Shown here in pieces: positions 35,160 to 43,809 of a DNA stretch of 64,000 nucleotides (position 1 is its first letter; each line of letters starts with the position of its first letter). Both the position numbers and the translations under genes were made by a program. The notes below the pieces were generated by a model, which saw nothing but the letters and a program-made list of their open reading frames with translations, searched no databases and had not been told where the DNA came from. The DNA is from Rhodoplanes azumiensis (GTDB lineage Bacteria; Pseudomonadota; Alphaproteobacteria; Rhizobiales; Xanthobacteraceae): the NCBI RefSeq assembly GCF_042682915.1, contig NZ_JBHUIW010000011.1:1-64000 (forward strand). The letters are read 5' to 3'.

Positions 35160-36671
35160 ATGGACATGCTCCTGACCGTCGTCGCCGACGCCTTCACGCC
35201 CGCCCATCTCGCCGTCATGCTGGCCGGCGTGGTGACCGGCCTGATCATCGGCGCCATGCCGGGGCTCAGCTCCAATCTCGGCATCGCATTGGTGCTGCCG
35301 CTCACCTTCGGGATGGACCCGGTCTCGGCCCTGATCATGCTGGTGAGCCTCTACACGGCGGCGATCTACGGCGGCTCCTTCTCGGCGATCCTGCTGCACA
35401 CGCCCGGCACCTCGGCCTCGGCGGCGACCGCCATCGACGGCTTCGCGTTGACCCGCAAGGGCGAGTTCAACAAGGCGATCCGCATCTCCACCTTCGCCTC
35501 GGTGTTCGGCGGCCTGTTGAGCGGGGCAGCGCTCATCGCCATCGCGCCGCCGCTGTCGCTCCTGTCGCTCAAGTTCGGTCCCGCCGAGTATTTCTGGCTC
35601 GCCGTGTTCGGCATCTCGGTGATCGGCACGCTCGCCAGCGGAAACATGATCAAGGGGCTCTTGTCCGGCGCGGTCGGCGTCGCCATCAGCACGGTCGGCC
35701 TCGATCTCGATTCGGGCTATCCGCGGTTCGCCTTCGGCATCTACGACCTGCAGGGCGGGATCGGCTTCGTGCCGGCCGTCATCGGGCTGTTCTCGCTGTC
35801 GCAGGCGCTGCTGATGTGCGAGCGGCCGCACAACACCATCCAGGAGGCCGAGCAGACGGCCGGCGGCGAGTGGCGGCTCTTGCCGACCTGGGCCGAGTTC
35901 AGATTCATCCAGCCGACGCTGTGGCGCTCGTCCGTCATCGGCGTCGTCATCGGCATCCTGCCGGGTGCCGGCGGCGACATCGGCTCGTGGACGGCCTACA
36001 ACGAGGCGAAGCGGTTCGCCAAGAACGATCCGGACTTCGGCAAGGGCTCGATCCGCGGCGTCGCCGCCTCGGAGAGCGCCAACAACGCGACCACGGGCGG
36101 CGCCATCATCCCGCTGCTCACGCTCGGCATCCCGGGCAGTCCGTCGGCCGCCATCCTGCTCGGCGCCTTGGTGCTGCACGGCATGCAGCCCGGCCGCACC
36201 CTGTTCACCGAGCACGCTCACTTCACCTACACGGTCTGCGTCGGCTTCCTGATCGCCAACGTCGTGATGGGCTTCGTCGGCATGGCGATGTGCCGCTACA
36301 TGGGCGTGGTGGCACGGCTCCCCAACACGATCCTGATCATCTCGGTGATCGTCCTGTCGATCGTCGGGTCGTACTCGCTCGGCAACAACGTCTACGACGT
36401 CTACACCATGCTGGCGTTCGGCATCCTCGGCTACCTGATGCGCAAGACCGGCTTCTCGGCCGCCCCCATGGTGCTCGGCATGATCCTCGGGCCGCTCGCC
36501 GAGCAGGGCTTCCGCCAGGCCGTGCAGCTCGCCGACGGCCCGGTGCTGCTGCACATGCTGGCGAACCCGATCTCCTGGGTTCTGGTGTCGCTGATCGTGC
36601 TGTCGATCGGCAGCGCCGCCTGGCTGGAGCTGACCCGCTCCAAGCTCACCGGCGTGATGGCGGAGAAGTAG
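35160..36671 (+). CDS. tctA: Tripartite tricarboxylate transporter large membrane subunit
   Basis: The 503-residue protein has about twelve membrane segments. Family motifs are GAMPGLSSNLGIALVLPLTFGM near the start, YGGSFSAILLHTPGTSASAATAIDG and the second copy GILPGAGGDIGSWTAYNEAKR with ESANNATTGGAIIPLLTLGIPGS. It forms the ion-coupled channel with TctB. A 9-bp inverted repeat follows at 36711. Confidence 0.93.
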   Translation: MDMLLTVVADAFTPAHLAVMLAGVVTGLIIGAMPGLSSNLGIALVLPLTFGMDPVSALIMLVSLYTAAIYGGSFSAILLHTPGTSASAATAIDGFALTRKGEFNKAIRISTFASVFGGLLSGAALIAIAPPLSLLSLKFGPAEYFWLAVFGISVIGTLASGNMIKGLLSGAVGVAISTVGLDLDSGYPRFAFGIYDLQGGIGFVPAVIGLFSLSQALLMCERPHNTIQEAEQTAGGEWRLLPTWAEFRFIQPTLWRSSVIGVVIGILPGAGGDIGSWTAYNEAKRFAKNDPDFGKGSIRGVAASESANNATTGGAIIPLLTLGIPGSPSAAILLGALVLHGMQPGRTLFTEHAHFTYTVCVGFLIANVVMGFVGMAMCRYMGVVARLPNTILIISVIVLSIVGSYSLGNNVYDVYTMLAFGILGYLMRKTGFSAAPMVLGMILGPLAEQGFRQAVQLADGPVLLHMLANPISWVLVSLIVLSIGSAAWLELTRSKLTGVMAEK

Positions 36672-36710
36672 CCGGCGGGAAGGTCGATCGTCGCGAACGG
36701 CAAGCGCGGC

Positions 36711-36738
36711 GGCCGGTCCTGGTTCCGCGGGACCGGCC
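36711..36738. terminator. Inverted repeat between convergent tctA and HNH genes
   Basis: GGCCGGTCC and GGACCGGCC form a perfect 9-bp stem with a 10-base loop. It lies between two convergent genes and may stop both transcripts, although no T-run is present on either side. Confidence 0.4.
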
Positions 36739-36792
36739 GTGGTCGTTGCGAGAGGCGCCCCGGCGGGCACCGTCGCACGCCGCCGCCGGGCC

Positions 36793-37350
36793 TCACGGAT
36801 CGAGCTCGGTGTCCCAGTAGAGATAGTCGAGCCAACTGTCGTGCAGGTAGTTGGGCGGGAACAGGCGGCCGTTGCGGTGCAGGTGGTTGACGCTCGGCTG
36901 GAAGGGGAGCTGGCCCGGCTTCATCCCGGCCTCGTGCGGGGTCTTGCTGCCCTTGCGCAGGTTGCAGGTCGCGCAGGCCGTGACGACGTTGTCCCAGGTT
37001 GTCTGGCCGCCGCGCGAGCGCGGGATCACGTGGTCGAAGGTGAGGTCGTCGTGGCTGCCGCAGTACTGGCAGGAGAATCGGTCGCGCAGGAAGACGTTGA
37101 ACCGCGTGAATGCGGGGTTGGTGGTCGGCTTCACGAAGGTCTTCAGCGAGACGACGCTGGGGATGCGCAGCTCCAGGGAGGGGCTGTGCACGGCCTTGTC
37201 GTAATGTGCGACGATGTTCACCCGGTCCAGGAACACCGCCTTGATCGCGTCCTGCCACGACCACAGCGACAGGGGATAGTAGCTCAGCGGACGGAAGTCG
37301 GCGTTGAGCACGAGAACCGGCCATCCGCTCGGCGACGTGTGAGCGTTCAA
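36793..37350 (-). CDS. HNH endonuclease
   Basis: The 185-residue protein has a zinc-binding HNH domain with CQYCG, the FDHVIPRSRGG core and CNLRKG. The opening WPVLVLNADFRPLSYYPLSLWSWQDAIKA is typical of a single-copy HNH protein found in most Rhizobiales. A TTG start is chosen because GGAGGGG lies five bases upstream and homologues begin near here. The biological role of this conserved family is not established; no toxin partner or restriction gene is adjacent. Confidence 0.85.
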   Translation of the reverse strand: MNAHTSPSGWPVLVLNADFRPLSYYPLSLWSWQDAIKAVFLDRVNIVAHYDKAVHSPSLELRIPSVVSLKTFVKPTTNPAFTRFNVFLRDRFSCQYCGSHDDLTFDHVIPRSRGGQTTWDNVVTACATCNLRKGSKTPHEAGMKPGQLPFQPSVNHLHRNGRLFPPNYLHDSWLDYLYWDTELDP

Positions 37351-37563
37351 CGCCCCTCCACCTCGTTTCGGGGCGCCGCAGCGCGGTACCGCTGCAGCGC
37401 AGCAAACCAGCACCCCGTATCTTATAGGCAGCCGTGACAAGCTTGTGAAGCCGTGCGGAAGCGCCTGTGAAATCGGCGTCGGCGCGCGGTCGCCCTGGCA
37501 CCGCGCGCGCGGCCTACCGACGACGAATCGCCGGGCCCGGCCCGGCCGACGGCGGAACCTCGG

Positions 37564-38250
37564 TCAGCGTCCAGCGAAGCGGCGCGCCAAGAAGCCGCCG
37601 GCGAGCGAGAGTCCGTCCTCGTCGATGCCGTGGCCGATCCCGTAGGAGATGTGCCACTCGACCGGAATCCCGAGCTTTCCCAGCCCGTTCGCCGCGTCGA
37701 GCAAGGCCTGGACCGGGATCAGGTCGTCGTCTGAGCCGTGCGCGAGGAGAACGGGCGGCCGAGCCGTGATCGCGCCCGCGACCGCCTCGGCCGCTTCGGC
37801 GCCGGCGTCGTTCGGCAGGACGAGGATGCCGGAGAAGCCGACGATGGCGGCGGGCGCGACGGCGCGCCGCAGGCCGACATGGAGCGCCATCATGGTGCCC
37901 TGGCTGAAGCCGACCAGGGCGAGGGCCGAGCCCGGCAGGCCGTGGCGAGCGAGCTCCTGGTCGAGGAACTGGTCGAGGACCGGGGCGGCGGCCTGCACGC
38001 CGCGCCAGCGCTCGCCCGGCGACCGGAAGGTCAACGGGAACCACTCGCGGCCGACCGGCGCCTGTCCGCAGGGGCGTGGGGCGTGCGGCGACACGAAGGC
38101 GGCGTCGGGCAGGATCGCCTGCCACATCCGGCCGATGTCGATGAGGTCGTTGCCGTCGGCCCCGTAGCCGTGGAGGAAGACGACGAGCTGGCGCGCCGGT
38201 TTTTGCGAGCGCGGCGCCAGGCGCGGGCCGTCGATCGTTGCCACGGTCAT
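37564..38250 (-). CDS. Phospholipase/carboxylesterase family hydrolase
   Basis: The 228-residue alpha/beta hydrolase has the oxyanion HGYGADGNDLIDIG, nucleophile Ser116 in GFSQG, Asp175 in HGSDDDLIP and His207 in GIGHGID. It matches the acyl-protein thioesterase/carboxylesterase family of small cytoplasmic serine hydrolases. GAGGAG precedes the ATG, which overlaps the stop of the glycosylase gene (ATGA). The natural substrate is unknown, and no functional link to DNA repair is apparent. Confidence 0.88.
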   Translation of the reverse strand: MTVATIDGPRLAPRSQKPARQLVVFLHGYGADGNDLIDIGRMWQAILPDAAFVSPHAPRPCGQAPVGREWFPLTFRSPGERWRGVQAAAPVLDQFLDQELARHGLPGSALALVGFSQGTMMALHVGLRRAVAPAAIVGFSGILVLPNDAGAEAAEAVAGAITARPPVLLAHGSDDDLIPVQALLDAANGLGKLGIPVEWHISYGIGHGIDEDGLSLAGGFLARRFAGR

Positions 38251-38948
38251 GCTCCTCGTTCCGCCGGGACGGGCGGGGCCGGCAGCACGGGATCGCGCTG
38301 CTTGATGGTGCGATAATACGTCCACAGCAGGAAAGCCGCCACTCCGCGCCACGGTCGCCACGGCTCGGCGAGCGGCCCCATCTGCTTGGTCGTCGGGCGG
38401 GCGTCGAGCACGAAGGCGATCCGCAGCGCCTCCTGCAGGGCGAGGTCGCCGGCCGGCCAGGCGTCGGCGTGGCCGAGGCAGAACAGGAGGTAGCTGTCGG
38501 CCGTCCACGGCCCGATGCCGTGCACGGCGACCAGCGCCGCATGCGCCGCGTCGGCCGGCAGCGCGGCGACCGCGTCGAGGTCGAGGGCACCGTCCCGCAG
38601 CGCCCGGGCGATCTCCTTGAGGGCCTTGATCTTCGGCGCCGACAGGCCGATCCGGGCCAGCGTCGTGTCGCGGCTGCGCAGCACCGCCTTCGGCTCGAAC
38701 GGGTCGATGGCGGCGAACAGCCGCGCTCCGATGGCGGCGGCGCTGGCGGTCGAGAGCTGCTGGCCCAGCACGGTCGCGGCGAGGCCGGGAAAGCCGCCGG
38801 GCCGACGCCGCAGCGGCGGCCGCCCACCCGCCGCCAGCACGGCGGCGAGCCGCGGATCGGCGGCGACGAGATGCGCGAGCCCGGCGTCGATGTCGGCCTC
38901 GGTGTCGAGGCGCAGGAGGGCAGGAGAGGCGGGCGGGGCGGGGGCCAT
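38247..38948 (-). CDS. DNA-3-methyladenine glycosylase II (AlkA family)
   Basis: The 233-residue protein has a helix-hairpin-helix GPD domain. The hairpin AVHGIGPWTADSYLLFC lies near residues 141-157, and the catalytic Asp168 is in WPAGDLAL. LGQQLSTASAAAIGARL is the family's upstream motif. It removes alkylated bases during base excision repair. No iron-sulfur cluster cysteines are present, unlike endonuclease III. The ATG at 38948 avoids a repeat-rich upstream extension. Its stop overlaps the esterase start. Confidence 0.9.
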   Translation of the reverse strand: MAPAPPASPALLRLDTEADIDAGLAHLVAADPRLAAVLAAGGRPPLRRRPGGFPGLAATVLGQQLSTASAAAIGARLFAAIDPFEPKAVLRSRDTTLARIGLSAPKIKALKEIARALRDGALDLDAVAALPADAAHAALVAVHGIGPWTADSYLLFCLGHADAWPAGDLALQEALRIAFVLDARPTTKQMGPLAEPWRPWRGVAAFLLWTYYRTIKQRDPVLPAPPVPAERGA

Positions 38949-39190
38949 GGCCGAGACATAGGCCGGGCGGGGCCGGGCCGCCAACCGATTTGCCACCGCG
39001 ATTCGATCCGTGTCCCGGACGGGTGCAGGGCGCGAGCGATGCATCCCGAGCCGGAACCCAGGGGCGACATGACGACGCGTCCGGCCCGCACCGCCGACAG
39101 GTGCCGCCGCTGGGCCCCGGCTCTGCGGTGTGTCAGGCCTGCGGCCTGGCGCACCTTGTCCGGGGCACGCGACCGGGACACGCGACCCGG

Positions 39191-39243
39191 GCACGAGGCG
39201 TGGGTACGAGGCGTGTGTACGAGGCGTGTGTACGAGGCGTGGG
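39191..39243 (+). repeat. 13-bp tandem repeats upstream of lptF
   Basis: About four units of TGTGTACGAGGCG (with TGGG variants) lie in the 401-base gap between the glycosylase and lptF genes, about 110 bases before lptF. Such a tract can change copy number and alter promoter spacing or RNA structure. The rest of the gap has no supported gene. Confidence 0.65.
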
Positions 39244-39349
39244 TCCGGGTCCGGGCATGCGGTCGAGGTGCCAAGCGCCACGACATCGCCTATAACGCTG
39301 GGTCTATGACCGTGCCGGCCGCACGCGCCGTGCCCCGAGACGAGCGCCG

Positions 39350-40510
39350 ATGGATTCGCTGGACAAGTACGTCTTCAGGACCGGGTTCAACATGTTCCTG
39401 CTGGTCCTGTTCAGCCTGACCGGGGTGATCTGGGTCACCCAGATCCTGCGCCAGATCGACCTGATCACGGGCCAGGGTCAGACGGTGCTGACCTTCATCG
39501 GCATCACCAGCATGATCATCCCGACCCTGATGCTGATCCTGGCGCCGATCGCCATGCTGATCGCGGTCGTCTACACGCTGACCAAGCTCAACGGCGATTC
39601 CGAGCTCGTGGTGATGAGCGCCGCCGGGGTGTCGCCGGGACGTCTGTTCCGACCCTTCGCCATGCTGGCCGCCGTGGTGTCGCTGCTGGTCGCCTTCATC
39701 GCGGTCTTCCTGTCGCCGTTCCTGCAGCGCGAGATGAACGACCGCCTCGCCAAGGTGCGGGCCGACGTGGTCGCCAACATCGTGCGGCCCGGGACGTTCA
39801 CGTCGATCGAGCGCGGCCTCACCTTCCACATCCGCGAGAAGAAGACCGACAGCCAGTTCGGCGGCATCCTGATCGACGACTTCCGCGACTCCAAGGAGCG
39901 CGCCACCATCCTGGCCGAGCAGGGCAACATCGTGCAGACCGGACGCGGCACCTATCTGGTGATGACCGACGGCTGGGTGCAGCGCCGCCGCGCCTCCGAC
40001 CGCGACCCGACCATGGTCAAGTTCGAGCGCTACGCCTTCGACCTGTCGCCCTACACGGTGGCGAACCGGGTCTCCTACGGCCTGCGGGAGCGCTATCTGT
40101 GGGAGCTTCTGTTCCCCGATCCCGACGACAAGCTGCTCAAGACCTCGCCCAACCAGTTCCGGGTCGAGCTCAACGACCGGCTCGTGGCGCCGCTCTATCC
40201 GATCGCCTTCGTGGTGCTCGCCTACATGCTGATGTGCACGCCACGCTCGACCCGCCAGGGCCGCGTCGGCTCGACCGCCGTGGTGATCGTCGGCGTGTTC
40301 GCGCTGCGAATCCTCGGCTTCGCCTGCATGGCGGTCGGCCAGAGCACGCCGGTCGCCCTCTATCTGCTGTATCCGGTGCTGCTCGGCGCCATCGGGCTCG
40401 GCCTGTTCGCCATCTACACGGGCCGCGGGCTCGAGCGCGACGTCACGCTCGATCTCGCCCTGCTGCGCAGTCGACTGCTCGCGCGGCTGCCCCGTCCGGC
40501 CTGGCGGTGA
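39350..40510 (+). CDS. lptF: LPS export ABC transporter permease LptF
   Basis: The 386-residue protein has the LptF/LptG layout: three membrane segments at the N-terminus (to about residue 120), a periplasmic beta-jellyroll region, and three segments at the C-terminus from about 285. The start MDSLDKYVFRTGFNMFLLVLFSLTGV and LAPIAMLIAVVYTLTKLNGDSELVVM are characteristic. LptF pairs with LptG and LptB to extract lipopolysaccharide from the inner membrane. lptG normally follows directly, but here a glycosyltransferase gene overlaps the stop (GTGA), so lptG must be elsewhere. Confidence 0.9.
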   Translation: MDSLDKYVFRTGFNMFLLVLFSLTGVIWVTQILRQIDLITGQGQTVLTFIGITSMIIPTLMLILAPIAMLIAVVYTLTKLNGDSELVVMSAAGVSPGRLFRPFAMLAAVVSLLVAFIAVFLSPFLQREMNDRLAKVRADVVANIVRPGTFTSIERGLTFHIREKKTDSQFGGILIDDFRDSKERATILAEQGNIVQTGRGTYLVMTDGWVQRRRASDRDPTMVKFERYAFDLSPYTVANRVSYGLRERYLWELLFPDPDDKLLKTSPNQFRVELNDRLVAPLYPIAFVVLAYMLMCTPRSTRQGRVGSTAVVIVGVFALRILGFACMAVGQSTPVALYLLYPVLLGAIGLGLFAIYTGRGLERDVTLDLALLRSRLLARLPRPAWR

Positions 40511-41706
40511 GCCTCGACGTCGCCAATCGCGCCGGCGGCGGCCAGGCGCTCGTCGCGGCGGAGCGTGCCCGACCGCGCGTCGCGCTCGCCGTGGTCAAGC
40601 TGTTTCCCGGCGGCGGCCTGCAGCGCGACTGTCTCGCCATCGCGCGCGCCGTGCGGGAGCGCGGCGCCGCCGTCACGATCCTGACGGCGGAGCGGGCCGC
40701 CGGCGGCTTCGCCGACGACCTCGCGGTCGAGATCTTGCCCGTCACGGGGCGGACCAATCACGGTGTCCAGGCGGCCTTCGCGGCGGCAGTCGCCGCGGCT
40801 TCGCCGAACTTCGACGCCATGGTCGGCTTCAACAAGATGCCGGGGCTCGACCTCCTCTACTGCGCCGACCCGTCGATCGCGGCCCGGATCCACCGCCTGT
40901 CTTGGCGCGCGCTGCTGCCGCGTTATCGCACGTTCCGCCGGCTGGAGGCCGGCGCCTTCGCGCCCGGTATGCCGACCCGGCTCCTCCTGCTCGCCCGCCC
41001 GCAGGCGGCGGCCTACCGGGCCGCCTGGGGCACCGAGCCCGACCGCATCACGGTGCTGCCGCCGACCGCCGCGCGCGATCGTCGCCAGCCGCGCCTGCGC
41101 CACGACGGCACCCGGGAGCGGCTGCGCGCCGCGCTCGGCCTCGGCGACGAGATCGCGTGGCTCGCCGTCGCCGTGCAGCCGGCCACCAAGGGGCTCGACC
41201 GCACCGTCGCGGCGCTCGCGGGCCGCCCGGGGGCGCGCCTGCTGGTCGCCGGGCTCGCCGCCGGCGACAAGGCGGCGCGCAGCACCCTCAAGCTCGCGAA
41301 ACAGCACGGCGTCGCCGAGCGGATTCGCTGGCTCGGCCATCGCGAGGACGTGCCGGCCGTGATGGCGGCGGCCGACCTGCTGGTCCATCCGGCCAGGCTC
41401 GACATCACCGGCACCGTGATCCTGGAAGCGGTGATCAACGGCCTGCCCGTGATCACCTCCGGGATCTGCGGCTATGCCGAGCATGTCGCCCTCGCCGAGG
41501 CGGGCCTCGTGCTGCCCGAGCCGTTCGCCGAGGCCGACCTCGCCGCGGCGCTGGCGACGGCGGCGGATCCCGCCCGCCGGGCGGCCTGGTCGGCGAACGG
41601 CGCCGCCTATGGCGAGACCCCCGAACTCTACACCGGCCGCGAGGCGGCGGCCGAGGCGATCCTGGCGGTCGCCGCCGAACGCGCGGCGCTCAGGCGCGGC
41701 CGCTGA
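40507..41706 (+). CDS. Glycosyltransferase (WaaG-like, GT4)
   Basis: The 399-residue protein starts at GTG within the lptF stop. It has a Rossmann-like N-terminal half (VALAVVKLFPGGGLQRDCLAIARAV, the WaaG-type acceptor segment) and a GT-B donor half ending with AADLLVHPARLDITGTVILEAVINGLPVITSGICGYAEHV, which holds the donor-binding glutamate. WaaG adds the first glucose to the LPS core. The coupling to lptF supports an LPS-core role, though the exact sugar is unknown. It converges with the GT2 gene by a 17-base overlap. Confidence 0.88.
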   Translation: MSLDVANRAGGGQALVAAERARPRVALAVVKLFPGGGLQRDCLAIARAVRERGAAVTILTAERAAGGFADDLAVEILPVTGRTNHGVQAAFAAAVAAASPNFDAMVGFNKMPGLDLLYCADPSIAARIHRLSWRALLPRYRTFRRLEAGAFAPGMPTRLLLLARPQAAAYRAAWGTEPDRITVLPPTAARDRRQPRLRHDGTRERLRAALGLGDEIAWLAVAVQPATKGLDRTVAALAGRPGARLLVAGLAAGDKAARSTLKLAKQHGVAERIRWLGHREDVPAVMAAADLLVHPARLDITGTVILEAVINGLPVITSGICGYAEHVALAEAGLVLPEPFAEADLAAALATAADPARRAAWSANGAAYGETPELYTGREAAAEAILAVAAERAALRRGR

Positions 41707-42739
41707 GTGCACCGACGGCGAGCGCGACCGCCCGGGCCGGGTGCAGCCGCACCATGTGCCACAGCAGCGCGGGCCGCCCGAGGTCGCCGGAGCCGGGCCG
41801 TTTCATCAGCGTCAGCAAGGCCTTCTGGGCGAGCTTGCGCTCCCGGTGCGACAGCGGCGTCGGTGGCGCCAGCAGCGGGCCGAGGCCGATCGGCCCGGCC
41901 GGCAGGCGGGCCGACGAATCGGCCAGCGCCAGCACCCGGTAGAGCCGGACATCCTCGGCGAAGGGGCCGTGCTCGGCGTCCGGGTCGAACAGGTCGGGCG
42001 GGCCGGCGAGCGCATCGGCCGGATCCGGCAGGCCGGCGCGGCGGGCCGCGGCGGCGCGGCACGCCAGCCGGACCGAGAAGCACTGCCGGACCTCCTTGCG
42101 GCTGGTCACGTTGCCGCCGTGCCAGCGGTAGCGGATCAGCGGTTCCGGCAGGTTGGCGACCTCGGCGACCTCGGCGATCCGCAGCCACAGGTCGTGGTCC
42201 TCGGCCGCCTCGAACGCGGCCCTGTAACCGCCGAGCCGGCGGACCAGGTCGGTGCGCAGCATCAGCGAGGAGTGAATGAACGGGTTGGTCCGCTCGAGGA
42301 TCGCGGCGAGCCTGTGCGGATCGGTCTCCGGCGTCAGGCGGCCGATCGGCCGCCCCTCGGCGTCGATCGTCTCGGCCCATGCGCCGAGCAGCCCGAGGCG
42401 AGGCCGCGCCGTCATCGCGGAGAGTTGACGGGACAGCCGGTTCGGCATCGCGACGTCGTCGGCGTCGAGCCGGGCCAGGTAGTCGCCCCGCGCCGCGTCG
42501 ATGCCCGTGTTCAGGGCCGCGACGAGGCCGCGTCCGCCGGTCGCGAACAGCCGCAGGCGCGGGTCGCGCGCCGCCGCGGCGGCGAGAATCGCCGGCGTGT
42601 CGTCGGTCGAGCCGTCGTCGACGGCGAGCAGTTCGAGGTCGGTCATGTCCTGCCCGAGCACGCTGTCGAGCGCCTCGCGCAGGAACGGTCCGCCGTCGCG
42701 AACCGGCAGGACCACCGAAACCGTCACCGCACCCGCCAT
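41690..42739 (-). CDS. Glycosyltransferase family 2
   Basis: The 349-residue protein has a GT-A fold beginning VSVVLPVRDGGPFLREALDSVLGQ, with LLAVDDGSTDDTP and the metal-binding LARLDADDVAMPNRL (DxD). HDLWLRIAE is the later ED-like motif. The C-terminal part is helical with no clear membrane segment. It transfers a sugar from a nucleotide donor, probably in the glycan pathway of this locus. Its 3' end overlaps the WaaG-like gene on the other strand. Confidence 0.87.
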   Translation of the reverse strand: MAGAVTVSVVLPVRDGGPFLREALDSVLGQDMTDLELLAVDDGSTDDTPAILAAAAARDPRLRLFATGGRGLVAALNTGIDAARGDYLARLDADDVAMPNRLSRQLSAMTARPRLGLLGAWAETIDAEGRPIGRLTPETDPHRLAAILERTNPFIHSSLMLRTDLVRRLGGYRAAFEAAEDHDLWLRIAEVAEVANLPEPLIRYRWHGGNVTSRKEVRQCFSVRLACRAAAARRAGLPDPADALAGPPDLFDPDAEHGPFAEDVRLYRVLALADSSARLPAGPIGLGPLLAPPTPLSHRERKLAQKALLTLMKRPGSGDLGRPALLWHMVRLHPARAVALAVGALSGRA

Positions 42740-42892
42740 CGGAACCGTCGCCGAACCCTCGCCGAATTGGCGGGTTACTATAGTCGCCGCGGATCGCGGC
42801 GGCGATCCCGCCGCTTCCGGCCGGTGTGCGCGCGGACCGCCTCCGGCAAACCCGAGACTGGCGCAAGCGGACCCGATTCCGTATGAGGAAGC

Positions 42893-43798
42893 ATGCCGCG
42901 GGCGATGTCCGACTATAGCTGGCTCGAGTGGCTCCGGTTGCGGCCGCTCGTGCAGTCCCTCAAGACGGCGCGCGACCGCGCCGTCGACTCCGCCTATCGC
43001 CGCAAGCCGCCCGCCGCCGGCGACCTCGCGGCCGTCGTCGCCGCGATCGCCGGCCGCAACGCCCTGGTGACGATCGCCTTCGCCGACGTCAACGCCGCCC
43101 GCTGGCAGATCGCCCTGATCCGCCACTACGTGCCGGACGTCGTCCACGTCGTCGTCGACAACTCGCCCGACGACGCCACGGCGGCCCGGATCCAGCACGT
43201 CGCCCGGGCCGAGGAAGCGCACTACCTGCAGCTGCCGCGCAATCCGTGGACCGGCAAGGCGGCGAGCCGCTCGCAGGGCCTCGCGCTCAACTGGACCTGG
43301 CACAACCTGATCCGCCCGGCCGCTCCGGCCGCCTTCGGCTTCATCGACGACGACCTGTTCCCGACCGGGCGGGACGACCCGTTCGCGCCGCTCGCTCGGC
43401 AGGCCTGCTACGGCCAGGTGCGTCGCATCGGCAGCCGCTGGTTCCTGTGGGCCGGCTTCTGCATGTTCCGGTTCGACAAGGTCGCCGATCTGCCGCTCGA
43501 CTTCGGCCAGGACTGGTTCCTGGGCCTCGACACCGGCGGCGGCAACTGGGATCCGCTGTACAGCCGCCTCGACCTTTCCGCCTTGGAGGAGGCCGAGACC
43601 CGCTTCGTGCCGTTCCGCCCCGGCCTCGCCGTCGAGGACGGTCCGCTGCAGTGGGTCGGCCCGTGGCTGCACGAGGTCGGCCTGATGGGCCGCCCCGAGC
43701 TCGCCGAGGAGAAGCGCAACACGGTCGAGGGACTCATCGCGCCGCATCTCGCGGCTGCCATGCGGCCCTTCGTCGAGAAGGAGCCGGCGTCGTCCTGA
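42893..43798 (+). CDS. Putative GT-A-type glycosyltransferase of unknown specificity
   Basis: The 301-residue protein has LVTIAFADVNAARWQIALIRHYVPD at the start of a Rossmann-like domain and FGFIDDDLFPTGRDDPF as a probable metal-binding acidic motif. Later WFLWAGFCMFRFDKVADLPLDF and QDWFLGLDTGGGNWD complete the domain. GAGGA lies before the ATG; a second ATG four codons later is possible. It is not a standard named family that I can recall, but the locus and acid triad suggest sugar transfer. Confidence 0.62.
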   Translation: MPRAMSDYSWLEWLRLRPLVQSLKTARDRAVDSAYRRKPPAAGDLAAVVAAIAGRNALVTIAFADVNAARWQIALIRHYVPDVVHVVVDNSPDDATAARIQHVARAEEAHYLQLPRNPWTGKAASRSQGLALNWTWHNLIRPAAPAAFGFIDDDLFPTGRDDPFAPLARQACYGQVRRIGSRWFLWAGFCMFRFDKVADLPLDFGQDWFLGLDTGGGNWDPLYSRLDLSALEEAETRFVPFRPGLAVEDGPLQWVGPWLHEVGLMGRPELAEEKRNTVEGLIAPHLAAAMRPFVEKEPASS

Positions 43799-43809
43799 CG
43801 CCTCGCCGC

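Noticed and set aside
39191..39243. CRISPR-like array
   Set aside because: The units are tandem with no spacers and too short.
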